A stretch of 64,000 bases of DNA from an uncultured bacterium (GCA_948964545.1 CAREDV010000001.1:62001-126000); one strand, 5' to 3'; shown: positions 51,551 to 60,112, counted from the first letter of the stretch. Numbers and translations are program-made. Notes: a model not told the origin generated them from the sequence alone.

Positions 51551-52920
51551 TGGGAAATATAAAATTTGGAACAGACGGCTGGAGAGCTGTTGTAGGAAAA
51601 GATTTTAATGAAGAAAATGTAAGAACGGTTACAAAGGCGATTGGAAAATATGTTTTTGATAACTTCGGTTCTGATAAGAAAATTATTGTCGGTTATGATC
51701 CGCGTAATATGGCATTTGAGTTTGCTCAACAAACGGCAAATCAACTCGCAGGATATGGCTTTAATGTATTATTGTCAGATAAAGTTCTTCCGACACCTGT
51801 TTTAGCATATAGTGCAAAATACTTAAATGCTTGTGCGGTTATGTTTACGGCTTCTCACAATCCTCCTGAATATTTGGGGATTAAATTTATTCCGGATTAT
51901 GCGGGGCCTGCTACTTCTGAGATTACGGATGGATTGATGAAAAATTTGGATGCATCTTTTGATATTCAAGGTCAGGGTGAGGTGCAGAAATATGATTTTG
52001 CACCCGATTATTTTGAACATATAGAAAAACTTGTTGAAATTAAACCTTTTGACAAAAACATAATTTTTGACGGACTTTATTCTGCAAGTATCGGGTATTT
52101 TGATAAACTTCTTGAAAAGCATAATGTAAAATTTGACAGCCTGCACATGTTTCATGACGTAAATTTTGGAGGCGGAATGCCCGAACCTAAACCGAAATTT
52201 TTGACTGAATTAATTGAAAAAGTTAAGGCTGACGGAAACGCTGTCGGATTTGCAAATGACGGTGATGCTGACAGGTTTGGAGTAATAAATGAGAATGGTG
52301 AGTATGTTTCGCCAAACGAAATTATTTCAATTCTTTTGATGCATTTGAAAAAGAATAAAGGGTATTCAGGATGTTTGGTAAAAACAGTCGGGGCAAGTCT
52401 TTTGCTCAATAAAGCTGCCGAAAAACTCGGGGTACAAGTTGTTGAAACTGCTGTCGGATTTAAACATGTTGGTGAAGCTATGCGTAAATTTAATCCGATT
52501 ATCGGGGGTGAAGAATCAGGCGGTTTGAGTATTCAGGCACATATTCCAGAAAAAGACGGAATACTTGCAAATCTTTTAATATTAGAAGCAATGGCTTATG
52601 AAAATAAATCTCTTGTAGAATTGCAAAAAGATTTGTATGATTTTGCGGGATGTAAATTCTATAACGACAGAATTGACAAGCATTTGGAAAATTTTGACGA
52701 GGTTAAGCCTGTATTAGAAAAATATAAAAACAAAACTATTGTCGGCGATTTCAGGGTAAGCAAAATTGATACAAAAGACGGGGTAAAACTTTATTTTGAC
52801 GACAATCAAAGCTGGATTTTGGTACGACCCAGCGGAACAGAACCGCTATTAAGAATTTACTTTGAAAGCGGAAGTTTAGAAAGTCTGGAAAAACTTAAAA
52901 AAACTGTTTCTTCTTTGTAA
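51550..52920 (+). CDS. phosphoglucomutase/phosphomannomutase family protein
   Basis: 456 residues. Alpha-D-phosphohexomutase superfamily: N-terminal GTDGWRAVVG, the phosphoserine loop MFTASHNPPEYLG (active Ser in TASHNP), the metal loop DGDADRFG, sugar loop GGEESGGLS and the C-terminal phosphate loop RPSGTEPLLRIYFE. Could serve glycan or glycogen metabolism. Cotranscribed with acpS. Confidence 0.93.
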   Translation: MGNIKFGTDGWRAVVGKDFNEENVRTVTKAIGKYVFDNFGSDKKIIVGYDPRNMAFEFAQQTANQLAGYGFNVLLSDKVLPTPVLAYSAKYLNACAVMFTASHNPPEYLGIKFIPDYAGPATSEITDGLMKNLDASFDIQGQGEVQKYDFAPDYFEHIEKLVEIKPFDKNIIFDGLYSASIGYFDKLLEKHNVKFDSLHMFHDVNFGGGMPEPKPKFLTELIEKVKADGNAVGFANDGDADRFGVINENGEYVSPNEIISILLMHLKKNKGYSGCLVKTVGASLLLNKAAEKLGVQVVETAVGFKHVGEAMRKFNPIIGGEESGGLSIQAHIPEKDGILANLLILEAMAYENKSLVELQKDLYDFAGCKFYNDRIDKHLENFDEVKPVLEKYKNKTIVGDFRVSKIDTKDGVKLYFDDNQSWILVRPSGTEPLLRIYFESGSLESLEKLKKTVSSL

Positions 52921-52930
52921 AGGAATAATA

Positions 52931-52958
52931 TTGCTAAAAACGGAAATTATGTTAATAT
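52931..52958 (+). promoter_or_regulatory. promoter of the first micropeptide transcript
   Basis: TTGCTA (52931-52936), 16 bases, TAATAT (52953-52958), about 95 bases before the micropeptide ATG. Confidence 0.55.
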
Positions 52959-53006
52959 TATTTTGTGGGGTAAAAGATGCTCTTTTCAAAACGGAACTGA
53001 CTACAA

Positions 53007-53052
53007 TAGATAATGGACTTCGGGTTGGTTCCCGACTAGAAGGGAGGTCGAT
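53007..53052 (+). promoter_or_regulatory. structured leader of micropeptide gene
   Basis: Nested hairpin CTTCGGG-ttggtt-CCCGACTAGAAG immediately before GGGAGG and the ATG at 53053. The stem reaches the ribosome site, so translation could be controlled by refolding. Confidence 0.5.
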
Positions 53053-53133
53053 ATGGATAAATTCAATATTAGTTTGTTGCTAATCTTTATGATTTTATTT
53101 GTATTAAAAAACGGCTCTCATCATAAAGAATAA
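53053..53133 (+). CDS. 26-residue membrane micropeptide
   Basis: MDKFNISLLLIFMILFVLKN then a polar His-rich tail. One hydrophobic helix of 13-14 residues with basic C-terminal flank. The GGGAGG ribosome site is strong and the preceding leader is structured. It resembles the 23-residue peptide at 63725: both end the hydrophobic part VLK-[S/N] and sit next to a solitary XRE gene and a small helical protein. Toxic membrane peptide of a type I-like system, or a structural micropeptide; not tested. Confidence 0.6.
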   Translation: MDKFNISLLLIFMILFVLKNGSHHKE

Positions 53134-53151
53134 GAACCGTTTTGGACTTCT

Positions 53152-53188
53152 AAAGGGCATCTGGCACTTTCTCAAGGTGCCACCCTGT
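53152..53188 (+). promoter_or_regulatory. hairpin 3' of micropeptide gene
   Basis: A long hairpin of TGGCACTTT...AAGGTGCCA inside GGGC...CACCC; an AAAACGG/CCGTTTT pair also encloses the end of the peptide gene (53108-53143). Structured 3' end. Confidence 0.5.
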
Positions 53189-53226
53189 GTTTACATTATT
53201 TACGATTTTTATGGTTTTGTCAAGGG

Positions 53227-53436
53227 TTAAATATTATCAAAGTTGCAAAGTTCTTGAACTGTCATGCCGAAAGCTGTTGCAATAGCTTCCATTGTGTCAA
53301 ATGTCGGAGATTGTTCCCCACGTTCAATAAACCCAATAGTATTTCGATTTACTCCTGCACTGAATGCTAATTCTTCCTGTGATAATTCTCTTTTTAATCT
53401 CTCTATTCTAATCTTTTTGCCTATTTTATTTCTCAT
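53227..53436 (-). CDS. XRE-family HTH regulator of micropeptide module 1
   Basis: 69 residues: a single helix-turn-helix (IRIERLKRELSQEELAFSAG, then TIGFIERGEQSPTFDTMEAI) covering nearly the whole chain. Divergent from the gene at 53525; its -10 TATAAT is seven bases before the ATG, inside the palindrome ATATTATAATAT, so autorepression is likely. Close in sequence to the regulator at 63379, especially ERGEQSPT/ERGVQSPT. Confidence 0.8.
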   Translation of the reverse strand: MRNKIGKKIRIERLKRELSQEELAFSAGVNRNTIGFIERGEQSPTFDTMEAIATAFGMTVQELCNFDNI

Positions 53437-53441
53437 AATGA

Positions 53442-53453
53442 ATATTATAATAT
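53442..53453. promoter_or_regulatory. palindromic operator candidate
   Basis: ATATTATAATAT, a 12-base palindrome overlapping the XRE gene's -10. The partner promoter has TTGCA...TGCAA arms around 53494-53513. Confidence 0.45.
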
Positions 53454-53457
53454 GCTA

Positions 53458-53486
53458 TTGACAAAAATAAATCTACCTTGTATTAT
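53458..53486 (+). promoter_or_regulatory. promoter of 53525 gene
   Basis: TTGACA (53458-53463), 17 bases, TATTAT (53481-53486), then AAGGAG and the ATG at 53525. Perfect -35. Confidence 0.75.
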
Positions 53487-53524
53487 ATTCATGTTGCACA
53501 GTAAAGTATGCAAAGGAGAAACCT

Positions 53525-53743
53525 ATGGAAGAAAAAGTCAGTGAAGTTTTGGATGATTTGTGTGATATTGCTAATTTAATGATGGTGTTAAATGATTCTT
53601 TAAAACTCTCATTTCATGAAAATAAAGATAATGATTATCAGTATTTGTTCTCCGAGCTGATATTAGATAAACTGGATGTGGCAAAAGGGAAATTAGATAT
53701 AATCGATTGTGAACTTTGCTCCTTAAAAAAGGAGCAGGTATAA
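53525..53743 (+). CDS. 72-residue small helical protein of micropeptide module 1
   Basis: Acidic and helical: VSEVLDDLCDIANLMMVLND, then YLFSELILDKLDVAKGKLDI, two long helices, with three Cys. Divergent from the XRE regulator, with a near-perfect TTGACA promoter and an AAGGAG ribosome site. It is followed by a terminator. Size and shape are similar to 43670-43903. Function unknown; a partner of the regulator or a soluble toxin/antitoxin is possible. Confidence 0.65.
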   Translation: MEEKVSEVLDDLCDIANLMMVLNDSLKLSFHENKDNDYQYLFSELILDKLDVAKGKLDIIDCELCSLKKEQV

Positions 53744-53762
53744 AATCCTGCTCCTTTCTTTA
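53731..53762 (+). terminator. intrinsic terminator
   Basis: GGAGCAGG-tataaaat-CCTGCTCC, TTTCTTT. Confidence 0.85.
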
Positions 53763-53785
53763 AAATATGTTCAAAGCCTAATGTG

Positions 53786-53799
53786 GCTACGTGCGTAGC
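53786..53799. repeat. short palindromic repeat, inverted copy
   Basis: GCTACGTGCGTAGC, complement of the element at 1255-1268. Preceded by GCCTAATGTGG, also seen at 47804-47814. Confidence 0.45.
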
Positions 53800-53800
53800 A

Positions 53801-54634
53801 CTATTTGCTTTCTGAACTTTCAGATAAGTTTTTCAAAATTGTGTATGAAGCATCCCAGCCGTTTAAGCCGCCTGTTGCTTTGTATTTAGCGATTTGTTTC
53901 GCACGTTCTGCTTTTAATTTTGCCTGTTCTTTGTTGAATTTTGCAAGTTTTTTCTTGTCTGCTTTTCTTTCATCAACTGTAGGCTGAACGTATGCCGCAA
54001 AGTTTTTGTATTCTTTACAATTGTATCCTGCTTTGATTTTTGACGGATAATTGTATGTCAAATAATCATAAATATACATTGTGCGTTTGAAATTGTTTGG
54101 CTGGCTTTTTAAAGTATCCATTGTTGAACCAGGCATTTTGCCGAGAACCACAATCATTGCAAGCGGGTTGTAACCTGCCTGAATCATTAAGTCAACACCT
54201 GTAACATCAGCATCCATCTGGTCTTTTGCTGACATATTATTCATTGCAAGTTCGTTGATAATTATCGCATTATTTTGAGCGCTTTCTCCTGAAACGCTTC
54301 CAGCTAATGCTGATGCAAGGTTAGAAACAAGTTTTTTCTTTGATGCGTTAGCATTAATTATTGTACCGATTTCTTGAGAAATAACTGCTGCAACTTCGTT
54401 ATCATTGCCTGTATAGCCCAAAGCTTCTTTTTGGATATAAATTTCTTTGTTTGTATTAGAAGTGCTATTTACAACGGCAGTTTCTGTTACAACAAATTTT
54501 GTATCTGCGGGCAGATTGTTTTTTGTAAGGATTTGTTTACCCACTGCCGAAACTCTGTCTACTGCACTCCAAGTAGCTGAAAATGCAGGAGCTGCGAGTA
54601 AAATTGCCGTAAATAATAATAGTAATTTTTTCAT
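53801..54634 (-). CDS. M48-like paralog with all zinc ligands lost (pseudoenzyme)
   Basis: 277 residues with signal peptide (MKKLLLLFTAILLAAPAFS). Aligns along its length with the M48 peptidase at 54646, but HEIGH is QEIGT and the EYEAD ligand segment is QMDAD, so three zinc ligands are gone while the surrounding folds (AGYNPLAM and YDYLTYNYP) are kept. Hence exported but presumably not a protease. It follows the active-looking paralog by 11 bases in one operon, so may regulate or chaperone it, or bind its substrate. Confidence 0.85.
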   Translation of the reverse strand: MKKLLLLFTAILLAAPAFSATWSAVDRVSAVGKQILTKNNLPADTKFVVTETAVVNSTSNTNKEIYIQKEALGYTGNDNEVAAVISQEIGTIINANASKKKLVSNLASALAGSVSGESAQNNAIIINELAMNNMSAKDQMDADVTGVDLMIQAGYNPLAMIVVLGKMPGSTMDTLKSQPNNFKRTMYIYDYLTYNYPSKIKAGYNCKEYKNFAAYVQPTVDERKADKKKLAKFNKEQAKLKAERAKQIAKYKATGGLNGWDASYTILKNLSESSESK

Positions 54635-54645
54635 TTTTTCCCTTT

Positions 54646-55488
54646 CTAATAAGAAATTGCTCTTATTACGTTAAATGATTTATCCCAGCCGTTTGATTGT
54701 TTAGCTGTTTTATATTTTTCAAGTTTTGCAATTCTTTTTGCTTTAAGTTTTTCTTGAGATTTGTTGAATTTAGCCAATTTTTTAGGGTCAGCATTTCTTT
54801 CTTTAACAATAGGGCCTGCATAGTTCATAAAACTTTTGAAAGATGCTGATGTGTAACCTAATTTGGTTTTTTGCGGATATGTGTATGTGATGTAATCATA
54901 AACGTACATTGTTCTTTTATCGCCTGACGGGTGAGTTGAGATTACATCAACGTAGTTTCCGCTTATTTTGTTTAGAACAGAAACCATTGCAAGCGGATTG
55001 TAGCCTGCTTTTGTCATAAGGTCTGCACCTGTAATATCGGCTTCGTATTCTTCTGTTCTTGACATTTTAAGCATTGACATATTGTTCGCAATATTTGCAC
55101 CTGCTTTAAGTCTTGAATCGATATTTGCGTTATAAATTGCAGTTGCTGTAACTGTACCTACAACATTTTGTTTTGCAACGTGGTTATTTACGATATGACC
55201 GATTTCGTGAGAAATTACGGCTGCAAGTTCTGCGTCGTTTTCAACGAATTTCAATAAACCTGTGTAAACGTATATTTCTTTATCTGCGTTTGCAAACGCG
55301 TTAATTTCATCTGTCTGCATAACTTTAAATGTAATTTTTGTCGGCAGATTGTTTTTTACAAGAAGATTTTTACCGATTGTGTTAACTCTTTTTACCTGTG
55401 CAGCGCTGTTCCAGTTGGTAGTTGCAGCTGCATTTGCTGATAAATGTAATGATAGAATTGCCATAAATAACAATAATAGTTTTTTCAT
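54646..55488 (-). CDS. M48-family zinc metallopeptidase, exported
   Basis: 280 residues with signal peptide (MKKLLLLFMAILSLHLSANA). HEIGH (near residue 92) with Glu as catalytic base and EEYEADITG as the third ligand; AGYNPLAM follows. Similar to periplasmic M48 (YcaL/LoiP-type) proteases that act on outer-membrane or envelope proteins. 13 bases after the glycosyltransferase gene and 11 before the pseudoenzyme. Confidence 0.9.
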   Translation of the reverse strand: MKKLLLLFMAILSLHLSANAAATTNWNSAAQVKRVNTIGKNLLVKNNLPTKITFKVMQTDEINAFANADKEIYVYTGLLKFVENDAELAAVISHEIGHIVNNHVAKQNVVGTVTATAIYNANIDSRLKAGANIANNMSMLKMSRTEEYEADITGADLMTKAGYNPLAMVSVLNKISGNYVDVISTHPSGDKRTMYVYDYITYTYPQKTKLGYTSASFKSFMNYAGPIVKERNADPKKLAKFNKSQEKLKAKRIAKLEKYKTAKQSNGWDKSFNVIRAISY

Positions 55489-55501
55489 TTTTTGTCCTTT
55501 C

Positions 55502-56188
55502 TTAATCCATAAATCTATATTTTATTAATGCAATTATTGCGTGAATACCGTCACGCCATGTGATTTTTTTACCTTCCGAAAATTCGCGTCCGTAATATGA
55601 AATCGGAAGTTCATATAGCCTTGCTCCTTTTTTTAGGACTTTTGCTGTAATTTCTGGTTCAAAGTCAAATCTGTTTGATTTTATCTCAATTCCTTTTATA
55701 AATTCTGCGCGAAAGGCTTTGTAGCAGGTTTCCATATCTGTCAGGGTAGAACCGTACAGAATATTTGTCAAAAGTGACAGGAATTTGTTTCCTAGCAAAT
55801 GGTGAAACATAAATGAACGTGACGGTTTTCCGCCAGAAAGCCTTGAACCGTAGCAGACATCTGCTCTGCCGTCTAAGATTAATTGAATTAAAGGTGCGTA
55901 ATCTACAGGGTCATATTCCATATCTGCATCTTGAATAACGATAATATCGCCTGATGCTTCTTTAAAACCTGTACGCAAAGCTGCACCTTTGCCTTGATTG
56001 TATTCGTGATAAAGAACTTTATAATTGTAATTTTTGTACAAATTTCTTGTGCCGTCTGTTGAGTAATCATCAATCAGAATTATTTCTTTTTCAAGTCCGC
56101 AAAAATCTGTATTTTCAACTTTTTCCAGAATTTGAGAAAGAGTATTTACCTCGTTAAAAACAGGTACAAGTATCGAAATCTTTTTCAT
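55502..56188 (-). CDS. family 2 glycosyltransferase (dolichyl-P-mannose-type)
   Basis: 228 residues. GT-A fold: SILVPVFNEVNTL, IILIDDYSTDGT, GKGAALRTGFKEASGD, the metal-binding IQDADMEYDP and a short C-terminal helix without a clear membrane tail. The NDP-sugar donor and the lipid acceptor (polyprenyl phosphate) are inferred from family. First gene of the run with the two M48 proteins. Confidence 0.87.
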   Translation of the reverse strand: MKKISILVPVFNEVNTLSQILEKVENTDFCGLEKEIILIDDYSTDGTRNLYKNYNYKVLYHEYNQGKGAALRTGFKEASGDIIVIQDADMEYDPVDYAPLIQLILDGRADVCYGSRLSGGKPSRSFMFHHLLGNKFLSLLTNILYGSTLTDMETCYKAFRAEFIKGIEIKSNRFDFEPEITAKVLKKGARLYELPISYYGREFSEGKKITWRDGIHAIIALIKYRFMD

Positions 56189-56212
56189 CCCTAAACCTTT
56201 TTAAAAAACTAT

Positions 56213-56241
56213 TTGTATTATTGCCAAAAATATTGTACAAT
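56213..56241 (+). promoter_or_regulatory. promoter of the HD-GYP operon
   Basis: TTGTAT (56213-56218), 17 bases, TACAAT (56236-56241); the leader of about 30 bases has GGAAGATGAG before the ATG at 56279. Confidence 0.65.
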
Positions 56242-56278
56242 AAAAACAGATAGTTGTAAATTTACGGAAGATGAGAAG

Positions 56279-57949
56279 ATGATTAAGTGTGATACAGAAG
56301 TTATAAAAAAAGGTTTGTCTCTTTTAGAGGATAAGAATTACAATGGCGCTGCCGAGTTGTTTGAACAGGCAAAAGAAAATTCTGATGATAGTGTTTCTGT
56401 TATTTTAAGCCTGCTTGGAATGGCAAAATATTTACAGGATAAAAATAATATTTCTGAAGCTTTGAAATGCCTGAACGATGCAAGATATATGGCTCAATAT
56501 TCTAAAAGCAATACTGCAAAATTAGTTAATGAATATGCACAGGGAACTGTTGATTTTGGCGAGGGAAACCGTGATATTGCGCTTATTCATTTTGATAACG
56601 CAAAAAACATTGCAATGAATCATGGGGACGAACTTTCAATTATGGGCTATGTTCTGACACGTTCAAAACAGATTAAAAATGGTATGGATTTTACGCTTCC
56701 GATAAAAAGCGACCCTTTAGTATCACTGGTTAAAATAGGGCGTTCAATTACTGCCGTTACTGATATTGATGTACTTTTAAAGGTTATTGCAGAAGAAACA
56801 AAAATTGCAATTCAGGCTGACAGATGCACAGTATTTCTGCTTGATAAAGAAAAACATGAACTCTGGAGCAAAGTTGCATTAGGTATGGACAGTCAGGAAA
56901 TAAGATTTCCTGCTGATAAAGGGCTTGCCGGATATGTTGTTCAGACTGGCGAACCTTTGAATATTCCAGATGCCTATAACGACCCGCGTTTTAACCCTGA
57001 TATTGACAAAAAAACAGGCTACACAACAAAAACAATTCTTTGTATGCCTATTAAAAACAATAACCAGGAAATTATCGGAGCGTTTCAGGTTTTGAACAAA
57101 AAAGGCGGAGTATTTACAAAAGGTGATGAGGATTTGCTTGTTGCAATCGGCGGAAACGCTTCTATTGCACTTGAAAACGCTCAGTTATTCAAGGAACAGA
57201 AAGAACTTTTCGAAAGCTTTATCAATACTCTTGCAACCTCTATAGATGCGCGCGACAAGATTACGGCAGGTCATTCAAGCCGTGTAAAATTATATTCAAT
57301 GCTCCTTGCAGATGAACTTCAATGTGATGAGAAATTTAAAGAGTTAATTGAAAAGGCTGCAATTTTGCATGATATCGGAAAAATCGGCATTAGAGATTCC
57401 GTTTTGCAAAAAGAGGGAAAACTTACTGATGAGGAATATAAGCACATTCAAGAACATGTGAAAATTACTCATGATATCTTAGAAAAAATTCATACATCCG
57501 AAAGTTTTAAAATGATTACCGAATTTGCCTGCTCACACCACGAAAAATATGACGGTTCGGGCTATTACAGACATCTTAAAGGTGAAGAAATTCCTTACGG
57601 CGGAAGAATTCTTGCTGTTGCTGATGTGTTTGATGCAATAACTTCAAAACGCCACTACCGCGACAAGATGCCTATTCAGAACGTTATTGATATTTTGAAC
57701 AGCGGTAAGGACAAGCATTTTGACGGAAAACTCGTTGATGCATTTTTAAATATTTCTGTCGATAAAATCGTCAGAGTATTTTTGACAGAAAATCATCATT
57801 CTTTAAAAGATGAAGATTGCGAGACTTTAAGTCACTTTAATTTGAGAAATATTTGTGATTTTATAACAGATGAGAATAGTCAAAATAAACACATTGCAGA
57901 ATTGTTTAATTTTTACTATTCGGGGAATAAAGATAACATAGAGGGTTAA
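56279..57949 (+). CDS. TPR-GAF-HD-GYP phosphodiesterase-type protein
   Basis: 556 residues: TPR-like repeats (1-125), a GAF sensor domain (about 145-305), HD-GYP domain (about 325-500) with HD at 364-365 and a His pair at 420-421. The GYP motif reads HHEKYDGSGYY, with the Pro replaced by Tyr. HD-GYP proteins hydrolyse c-di-GMP; activity of this variant is uncertain. It overlaps the next gene by one base (TAATG). Confidence 0.88.
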   Translation: MIKCDTEVIKKGLSLLEDKNYNGAAELFEQAKENSDDSVSVILSLLGMAKYLQDKNNISEALKCLNDARYMAQYSKSNTAKLVNEYAQGTVDFGEGNRDIALIHFDNAKNIAMNHGDELSIMGYVLTRSKQIKNGMDFTLPIKSDPLVSLVKIGRSITAVTDIDVLLKVIAEETKIAIQADRCTVFLLDKEKHELWSKVALGMDSQEIRFPADKGLAGYVVQTGEPLNIPDAYNDPRFNPDIDKKTGYTTKTILCMPIKNNNQEIIGAFQVLNKKGGVFTKGDEDLLVAIGGNASIALENAQLFKEQKELFESFINTLATSIDARDKITAGHSSRVKLYSMLLADELQCDEKFKELIEKAAILHDIGKIGIRDSVLQKEGKLTDEEYKHIQEHVKITHDILEKIHTSESFKMITEFACSHHEKYDGSGYYRHLKGEEIPYGGRILAVADVFDAITSKRHYRDKMPIQNVIDILNSGKDKHFDGKLVDAFLNISVDKIVRVFLTENHHSLKDEDCETLSHFNLRNICDFITDENSQNKHIAELFNFYYSGNKDNIEG

Positions 57950-59466
57950 TGCGAAAACTTTTTTTAACATTTTCTATAATTGCAATTGCATCATCTCCCT
58001 GTTTTGCAGAGGGGTTTGATTCAATTCAGCCTGCAAACCCTCTTTCGCCGATGCCTATACCTTCAAACACAATAGCTCTGCCAGTTAAAAAAGCGGTTTT
58101 AACTCATAACAGTCTGCATAACCAGTATGCGATTGCTTTTGACAGGTTTATGCAGAGTAATGTAAAATCTGCTTACGGTGATTTTAAAATTCTTGTCGAA
58201 ACAATGGATGAAAGTGATTTCGGTTATGTTCAGCTTGCGCAGAGAATGGCTGATATCGGATTTTTTAACCTTTCTGATATGGCGGTTTCAAAAATTGATG
58301 ACAAAAACCTCTATGACTATTTGATTGAGGATATGAAGCTTTATTATTTCCCGTCAAAAAAGCTTAAAAAAGATGACGAGATTTATCTAGGCGAAGTTTT
58401 TTCAAACGTTATGTACAACGACCAGAGCAAAGAAGCAACCGCAGAACTTGTTAAAAACACATCTTTGCTTGAAAATTCCGATTATGCAAATTATGTTGCA
58501 TCATTGGGCTATTTGAAATCAAACGATTTGATAAACGCTGAAACTTATATAAATAAAGCAATCGGGCTGAATAATCAAAACCTTAACTATAAGAAACTAA
58601 AGGCTGAAATCCTATCGCAGGGCAAAAAACCTCAAAACGCCTTGAAAATGGTTGAATATATTAAGGCACAAAGACTTTATTCAACTGATTTTACAAGAAA
58701 AGTTAACTCTCTTGAGCAGTTTGTTTTATACAAATCCAAGAAAAATTATTCCGAAAAAATGTATCATTTGGGATACTATTATTACTGCGAAAACGAGCTT
58801 GCAAAATCTGTGAGAACTTTGCAGGGCGCGTTTACGTCTAAGAAAAAATTTAACAAAGATGTATACTCGCTTTTAGCAAGAGTTTATTTTGATACGAATG
58901 ACTTTGAAAAAGCTCAGGATAATGCTCAAAAAGCTTTAAAAATCGACGGAAATAACTCTCAGGCGCTTTTGGTTTTAGGCGATTTAAGCTTTAGGACAAA
59001 GGATTACAAAACAGCGTTAAAATTCTACAAAAACGCTCAAAATAATGACATTGAAAGTTCTGTTAAAATTGCCAAAACTTATGAACAATTAGGCAAAGAG
59101 AAAAAAGCACTTGAGATTTATGACAGACTCTTAAAAACATACAACAATTGTTATGAAGCGTATTACAAAATCGCCCTGCACGACAAATCTAAGGAGATTG
59201 CGTACCTTAAGAAAGCTATTGCAATTAATTTAAACTTTAAAGATGCATGGATTGATTTGGGCAGATGCGCAATTGAGAGCCAAAATTTTAAAGATGCAAA
59301 AAAATATCTTGCAATCGCAAATTATATTGACGAAAATGATTTTAGATATTATTATTATCAAGGACTGCTTGCAAAAAAGCAGGGGCACGACAGTGCTTAT
59401 TATTTCAAGAAATCGTTGAGCTTGAATCCTGATTATGAGCCTGCAAAAGAGGAATTGAAAATATGA
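57949..59466 (+). CDS. exported TPR-repeat protein
   Basis: 505 residues with a signal peptide (MRKLFLTFSIIAIASSPCFA) and TPR units (for example YYKIALHDKSKEIAYLKKAI, FKNAQNNDIESSVKIAKTYE in similar positions) in the C-terminal two thirds. A periplasmic scaffold. Translationally coupled at both ends: one base with the HD-GYP gene and a four-base ATGA overlap with the response regulator, indicating a single output unit. Confidence 0.82.
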   Translation: MRKLFLTFSIIAIASSPCFAEGFDSIQPANPLSPMPIPSNTIALPVKKAVLTHNSLHNQYAIAFDRFMQSNVKSAYGDFKILVETMDESDFGYVQLAQRMADIGFFNLSDMAVSKIDDKNLYDYLIEDMKLYYFPSKKLKKDDEIYLGEVFSNVMYNDQSKEATAELVKNTSLLENSDYANYVASLGYLKSNDLINAETYINKAIGLNNQNLNYKKLKAEILSQGKKPQNALKMVEYIKAQRLYSTDFTRKVNSLEQFVLYKSKKNYSEKMYHLGYYYYCENELAKSVRTLQGAFTSKKKFNKDVYSLLARVYFDTNDFEKAQDNAQKALKIDGNNSQALLVLGDLSFRTKDYKTALKFYKNAQNNDIESSVKIAKTYEQLGKEKKALEIYDRLLKTYNNCYEAYYKIALHDKSKEIAYLKKAIAINLNFKDAWIDLGRCAIESQNFKDAKKYLAIANYIDENDFRYYYYQGLLAKKQGHDSAYYFKKSLSLNPDYEPAKEELKI

Positions 59467-60110
59467 AACAAAATATTTTGATTGTAGAAGACCATGAATT
59501 AACAAGGTTTGGACTTAAAACCACATTTGAGGGTGTGGATTATGTCGAAAATATCTACGAGGCTGATTCTGCCGAAAATGCAATCAAAATTTTTAACGAA
59601 AATAAGATTGATATAATCATTATGGATTTGGGTCTGCCAAATATGAACGGTATTGATGCTACAAGGCATATTAGAAATTTAAATAAAGATGTTAAAGTTA
59701 TTATTCTGACGTCGCATAATGATGAAAAAGAAGTTTTAAACAGTTTGAAAGCAGGGGCAAACGCTTATTGTTCAAAAGAAATTAACCCTAAAAGATTAAT
59801 TCAGGTTGTACAGTCTGTTGCAGACGGTGCGGCATGGTTTGATCCAAGTATTGCGCATATTGTTCTGAAAGCTAGTGCAAATTCTTCTGTAGTCGAAACT
59901 GAAAATAAAAGTAAAGATTACGATTTGACAGCTCGTGAAGCGCAGATTTTAAAGCTTATGACTGAGGGATACAGCAATATGGAAATCGCTCAAATCCTTG
60001 TTATAAGTATTAATACAACAAAAGCACACGTTGCAAACATTTTACAAAAACTTGAAGTAGATGACAGGCTTCAAGCAGCATTGAAAGCTCTAAAAAATAA
60101 GATAGTTTAG
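59463..60110 (+). CDS. response regulator, REC-LuxR type (first)
   Basis: 215 residues: receiver domain with phospho-acceptor D55 in IIMDLGLPNM and the conserved Thr/Lys (TSHND, SKE); a C-terminal GerE/LuxR helix-turn-helix (LTAREAQILKLMTEGYSN, then INTTKAHVANILQKL). DNA-binding output. No histidine kinase in the window. Two bases before the second regulator. Confidence 0.92.
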   Translation: MKQNILIVEDHELTRFGLKTTFEGVDYVENIYEADSAENAIKIFNENKIDIIIMDLGLPNMNGIDATRHIRNLNKDVKVIILTSHNDEKEVLNSLKAGANAYCSKEINPKRLIQVVQSVADGAAWFDPSIAHIVLKASANSSVVETENKSKDYDLTAREAQILKLMTEGYSNMEIAQILVISINTTKAHVANILQKLEVDDRLQAALKALKNKIV

Positions 60111-60112
60111 AA

